A DNA stretch of 37,988 bases, from contig NCCT01000014.1 in assembly GCA_002279795.1 (NCBI GenBank), positions 1-37,988 of the forward strand, given 5' to 3'. The stretch is from Hydrogenophilales bacterium 12-61-10 (GTDB taxonomy: Bacteria; Pseudomonadota; Gammaproteobacteria; Burkholderiales; Thiobacillaceae). This document shows, in pieces, positions 35,117 through 37,988 of the stretch. The position numbers and the translations under genes were made by a program. Every line of letters begins with the position of its first letter. Position 1 is the stretch's first letter. The notes below the pieces were generated by a model. That model searched no databases. It was not told where the DNA came from and saw only the letters and a program-made list of their open reading frames with translations.

Positions 35117-35794
35117 TCAGATTTCCATGCGGTAGCCGACGCCGGTTTCGGTCAGCAGATGCTGCGGCCGGGCGGGATCGGCTTCCAGCTTGTGGCGCAG
35201 CCGGCCCACGTAGACCCGCAGCGTGTGGCCGCCTTCGCTGTGGCCCGGCCCCCACACTTCGCGCAGGATCTGGCGGTGGGTGAGCACACGTCCGGCGTGC
35301 GTGACCAGGAAAGTCAGCAGGCGATATTCGATTGGCGTCAGATGCACCGGATCGCCCGCCCGGCTGACCGAGCGCCGGTCGAGATCGACCGTCACCTCGC
35401 CGAAGCGGAACAGCGGTTCTTCCGCAACGCCGGCGGCAGCCCGGCGGCGCAACTGGGCGCGCACCCGGGCCAGCAGTTCGGCCATGCCGAAGGGCTTCAC
35501 CAGATAATCGTCGGCCCCGGCATCGAGCGCGGCCACCTTGTCCGGCTCCTGCCCGCGTGCCGACAGCACGATGACCGGCGCTTTCGAGCGCGCCCGGAAC
35601 GGGGCGATGAAGTCGAGGCCGTCGCCGTCCGGCAGGCCCAGGTCGAGCAGCACCAGATCGGGGCCGAGGCGTGACGCCGCCACGCCGACGTCGAGGCGGC
35701 CGGCTTCCTGCACCGTGCAGCCTTCGCTTTCCAGCGCCAGGCGCAGGAAGCGGCGGATTTGCGGATCGTCCTCGACGATGAGCACCCGGGTCAT
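35117..35794 (-). CDS. kdpE: KdpE-type response regulator (OmpR/PhoB family)
   Basis: 225 aa. Receiver domain with LIVEDDPQIRRFL, phospho-acceptor Asp51 in LVLLDLGLPDGDG, DDYLVKPF; then an OmpR winged helix with HLTPIEYRLLTFLVTHAGRVLTHRQILREVWG and HTLRVYVGRLRHKLE, typical of KdpE. It begins inside the kdpD stop codon (TCATG on this view), so the pair is coupled. The classical target, kdpFABC, is not in the window. The downstream neighbour is kup, and a KdpE-like site lies in front of kup. Confidence 0.93.
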   Translation of the reverse strand: MTRVLIVEDDPQIRRFLRLALESEGCTVQEAGRLDVGVAASRLGPDLVLLDLGLPDGDGLDFIAPFRARSKAPVIVLSARGQEPDKVAALDAGADDYLVKPFGMAELLARVRAQLRRRAAAGVAEEPLFRFGEVTVDLDRRSVSRAGDPVHLTPIEYRLLTFLVTHAGRVLTHRQILREVWGPGHSEGGHTLRVYVGRLRHKLEADPARPQHLLTETGVGYRMEI

Positions 35795-36897
35795 GCGGCC
35801 TCGGCTTCCTCGCCGATCGGTGGCGGCGTGCCCAGCGGCAAGGTGAACGTGACGCGGGCGCCGCCGTCCGGCCCGTTTTCGACCCGCAACTTCCCGCCGT
35901 GCGCGGCGACGATGGCCTGGCAGATCGACAGTCCCAGACCGTTGTGCGCTGCCGCGCCAGATGTCGCCTCGGGTGAAAATCCCGGGCCGCTGTCGCCTAC
36001 GCTCACCTCGGCCACCTCGCCGCGCACGCGCGCCTCGATCACGATCGGAGTGCCGGGCGGCGTGTGTTTGGCGGCGTTGTCCAGCAGGTTGCCGAGCACA
36101 CGTTCCAGCAGCACGGCGTCGAATTCCAGCAGCGGCAGATCGGGCGCGAGCGCAATCGACAGCGGATGCGTTTTCAGCACCGGCCCCAGCCGCTGGATCG
36201 CGGCGCCGACGATTTCCTCCAGTGGCTGCCATTCCCGATTGAGCGGCTGCCTGCCCTGCGTCAGCCGCGCCAGTTCCAGCAGGTTGTTCACCATCTCGGC
36301 CAGCGACTTGGACTGGTCGCGCAGCGCGCGCGCCGTCTCGTCGTGCGGCGGCGGCAGCGGAGGCTGGGCCAGCGCGAGCGTGTCGGCCAGGCCCACCAGC
36401 GCTGCGAGCGGCGTGCGCAGATCGTGCGACAGGCTGGCCAGGATCGAATGGCGCAGCCGTTCCGCCTCGGCCTGCATGCGGGTTTCCTGAACCATTTCCA
36501 TGTAGCGCAGGCGCTCGCGCGCCACCGCGGCAAGCTGGCCGGTGACGAGCGCCACCGCTAGCATCACCGCGAAGGTGATCAGATGCTGGGCATCGGCCAC
36601 CGCGAAGGAGAAATGCGGCTGGATGAAAAAGAAATCGAACAGCGCTACCGCCAGAAATGCCGCCAGCAGCGCCGGCCCGCGCCCCAGCAGCCAGGCCACC
36701 AGAAACACTGCCAGCAGAAACAGCATGACGATGTTGGCTGGGTCCACCCATTGCACCATCAGTCTGGCGATGCCGCCAGCGACCAGGCAGACCAGCACCG
36801 CGCCTGCGTAGTTCCAGAGGCGCCGGCAGGGCGTCCCGGAACGGCAGGTCGGCAGGGCAGTCGGCGCAGGCAGGGTATGGGTATTCGTCGGTTTCAT
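35791..36897 (-). CDS. kdpD: Short KdpD-like sensor histidine kinase lacking KdpD and USP input domains
   Basis: 368 aa against about 900 for E. coli KdpD. The N-terminal ATP-binding KdpD domain and universal-stress-protein domain are missing. The protein starts just before the four membrane helices (about 30-122) of the DUF4118 region, with FLLAVFLVAWLLGRGPAL and FFFIQPHFSF. It then has a HisKA with His158 in SHDLRTPLAALVG, and a HATPase with NLLDNAAKHTPPG, VGDSGPGF and GLGLSIC. Phosphorylates KdpE. The start (ATG 36897) has no strong Shine-Dalgarno, but the 36898-37113 stretch upstream does not code for the missing domains on this strand, so the short form is real rather than a 5' frameshift artefact. 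Confidence 0.9.
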   Translation of the reverse strand: MKPTNTHTLPAPTALPTCRSGTPCRRLWNYAGAVLVCLVAGGIARLMVQWVDPANIVMLFLLAVFLVAWLLGRGPALLAAFLAVALFDFFFIQPHFSFAVADAQHLITFAVMLAVALVTGQLAAVARERLRYMEMVQETRMQAEAERLRHSILASLSHDLRTPLAALVGLADTLALAQPPLPPPHDETARALRDQSKSLAEMVNNLLELARLTQGRQPLNREWQPLEEIVGAAIQRLGPVLKTHPLSIALAPDLPLLEFDAVLLERVLGNLLDNAAKHTPPGTPIVIEARVRGEVAEVSVGDSGPGFSPEATSGAAAHNGLGLSICQAIVAAHGGKLRVENGPDGGARVTFTLPLGTPPPIGEEAEAA

Positions 36898-37113
36898 GCG
36901 GCCACTATGGCAGGACGGATATCAATACAGTGTATATGCCCGCTTGCGATGCGGTGAAGCCGCCTCGCGCACTGCTGTCTGGTCCGCAAGTACGCGCGGT
37001 CAGCTGGCCGCACGCATCAAGAAATGCATGCGGACGGCAATAAAGAATGGCTGCTCAGGGATGGATGTCGTCTGTACCATTTGAGTCCGCAACCTTTACG
37101 ACAGGATGGAGCC
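36898..37113. promoter_or_regulatory. Divergent region between kdpD and the CZB gene
   Basis: 216 bp without a convincing gene. It holds a near-perfect 11-bp palindrome ATACA-G-TGTAT at 36925-36935, in a short AT-rich patch about 30 bp from the kdpD start. The minus-strand reading TATACA-CTGTA-TTGATA loosely recalls the TTTAYA pair in front of kup. It may contain the kdpDE promoter and an operator. The plus-strand side shows only the CZB Shine-Dalgarno AGGATGGA. Confidence 0.3.
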
Positions 37114-37473
37114 ATGAAATTTTCCGCAGCCCTGATGCATCATCTGGAATGGAAAGTGCGACTGCGCAGCGCCATCGATGAAAGAAGGACCCAGGACGTC
37201 CGGGAGGCTTCAGATCACCGCTGTTGTACGCTCGGCGTCTGGTTTAACGGCCCGGCGCGGGAACGCTACGGCCATCTCGACTGTTACCGCGACTGCTATG
37301 AAAAGCACGTCCGCTTTCACGACGAAGCCGGCAAGGTCGTGCAGTGCATCGATGCCGGAAACGAAGCCGAAGCGCGCACCATGCTGGGCTTGTCCGGTTC
37401 GTTTTCGCAGGCGTCCAACGTGCTGATCGAGTCGATGAAACAACTGAATCAGCTTGCCAAACTGGACGTCTAG
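37114..37473 (+). CDS. Stand-alone CZB (chemoreceptor zinc-binding) domain protein
   Basis: 119 aa from the ATG at 37114, with AGGATGGA just upstream. The whole protein is a CZB domain: HHLEWKVRLRSAID (His10), CTLGVWFNGP (Cys38), and HVRFHDEAG (His65, His69). These form the 3-His/1-Cys zinc site used to sense zinc or hypochlorous acid. CZB domains are normally at the C-terminus of chemoreceptors or diguanylate cyclases; here it is free and would be cytoplasmic. No chemotaxis gene is in the window. Two extra Cys (Cys57, Cys61) stand near the site. Confidence 0.85.
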   Translation: MKFSAALMHHLEWKVRLRSAIDERRTQDVREASDHRCCTLGVWFNGPARERYGHLDCYRDCYEKHVRFHDEAGKVVQCIDAGNEAEARTMLGLSGSFSQASNVLIESMKQLNQLAKLDV

Positions 37474-37585
37474 CAGACCGCCAGCCTCCGGACTGTCAGC
37501 TTAACGCGCGCCGGGCGATCATCAACACCTCTGTTTCTGGCCAGTTGTCCCGCCCGCGCTTCGGCCCGGCGGCGATCCGTTCCAC

Positions 37586-37988
37586 CTATCTGATTGACGC
37601 GACCGAAGCCGGCGCTGTTGCGCGAAGCCGGGCGCTGGCGATGAGTACATCTTCCGGCTCGCTGCGGTCGAGGTGATACAGCGCGACGACCAGGCCAATC
37701 GACGACACCAGCAGAAAGCCCGGTCCAAAAAGCCAGCGGCACGGCGAAGAAGAACGCACGCATGCCAATGGCGAACATGTTGCCCGAGCGTTGCAGGCGC
37801 CGCGCGACCGCCTGGGGCGACAGGTTGTGGTGTGCATCGTGGTCCGGCACGTTGACCATGAATACGACATGGTTGGCTAGTCGCACCGACATGGCGAAGG
37901 CGAAGAACGCCACGATGAAATCGAACAGCAGGAACATCACCTTGATGATCCACAGCTCGGTGGCGTAGGAACCATGCCCGCTCAACAC
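37586..37988 (-). pseudogene. DUF599 membrane protein, frameshifted and cut by the window edge
   Basis: Reading from the right edge, WIIKVMFLLFDFIVAFFAFAMSVRLANHVVFMVN followed by GMRAFFFAVPLAFW fits DUF599. The frame then goes astray, while the next frame supplies LFGPGFLLVSSIGLVVALYHLDR and a normal stop at 37586. The switch is near 37726-37740. An 8-bp tandem repeat (CTTTTTGG on the coding strand) that has lost one copy would explain it exactly: PLAFW plus LFGPG become continuous when one copy is added. The 5' end lies beyond base 37988. The function of DUF599 is unknown. No terminator was seen in the 112 bp between this and the convergent CZB gene. Confidence 0.7.

Noticed and set aside
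35795-36751. Extended kdpE giving a 544-residue protein
   Set aside because: The extra residues are kdpD DNA in another frame; kdpE starts at 35794 by overlap with the kdpD stop.
1-37988. CRISPR arrays, insertion sequences, phage or tRNA genes
   Set aside because: Looked for regularly spaced repeats, transposase or integrase motifs and cloverleaf-like stretches by eye; none seen.

Overview
The window is high-GC (roughly two thirds G+C by eye), densely coded chromosomal DNA. It looks like a nitrate-respiring betaproteobacterium close to the sulfur-oxidising Thiobacillus group. This rests on gene content and protein flavour: a narK1-narK2-narGHJI operon with divergent narXL, a sulfide:quinone-reductase-like flavoprotein and a DsrC-like protein attached to that operon, a phosphoketolase/acetate kinase module, and a Neisseria-like fused methionine sulfoxide reductase. 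No tRNA, rRNA, CRISPR array, transposase or phage gene was seen.

Layout. (1) 1-6315 (+): a Pat-type acyl-CoA synthetase/GNAT acetyltransferase (5' end outside the window), acetate kinase and phosphoketolase, which together handle acetyl-P, acetate and acetyl-CoA. (2) 6588-8797: a lipoprotein MsrA-thioredoxin-MsrB fusion, a convergent ModE-type DNA-binding protein without molybdate-binding domains, and a secreted DUF302 protein. (3) 8822-21756 (all -): the respiratory nitrate reductase operon in transcription order narK1, narK2, narG, narH, narJ, narI, then an SQR-like flavoprotein, a DsrC-like protein and NnrS. Strong hairpins sit between narK1/narK2, narK2/narG and narG/narH; the last has the form of an intrinsic terminator. 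(4) 22057-24653 (+): narX-narL, divergent from narK1. The shared upstream region carries a good 7-2-7 NarL-type inverted heptamer pair. (5) 24722-26171 (+): fluoride channel CrcB, DUF190 and a TauE/SafE-type exporter. (6) 26168-27765 (-): a two-receiver diguanylate cyclase broken by a single-base frameshift. (7) 27949-31993 (+): a membrane-anchored GyrI-like protein, a CobD/CbiB-like membrane protein, an SpmA-SpmB fusion and a Ppx/GppA phosphatase whose C-terminal part is disrupted. (8) 31974-36897 (-): an unrecognised membrane protein, the potassium transporter Kup, and KdpE with a short KdpD that lacks the usual N-terminal sensor domains. A KdpE-site-like element lies just upstream of kup. 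(9) 37114-37988: a free-standing CZB zinc-binding protein (+) and a frameshifted DUF599 gene (-) running off the window.

How the genes fit together. NarX/NarL sense nitrate/nitrite and probably act on the divergent nar operon. NarK1/NarK2 move nitrate and nitrite, NarGHI reduces nitrate on the quinol pool, NarJ matures the enzyme, and NnrS belongs to nitric-oxide/nitrosative physiology. The SQR-like and DsrC-like genes place two sulfur-metabolism folds in the same transcription unit, but both have lost key cysteines, so they are more likely repurposed than ordinary sulfide-oxidation enzymes. This is the strongest candidate for an undescribed system here. A second coherent unit is KdpDE-kup, where a two-component system known for controlling KdpFABC seems to have been attached to a constitutive-type K+ transporter. 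Three genes (diguanylate cyclase, ppx, DUF599) contain frame disruptions; these may be real decay or sequence errors.
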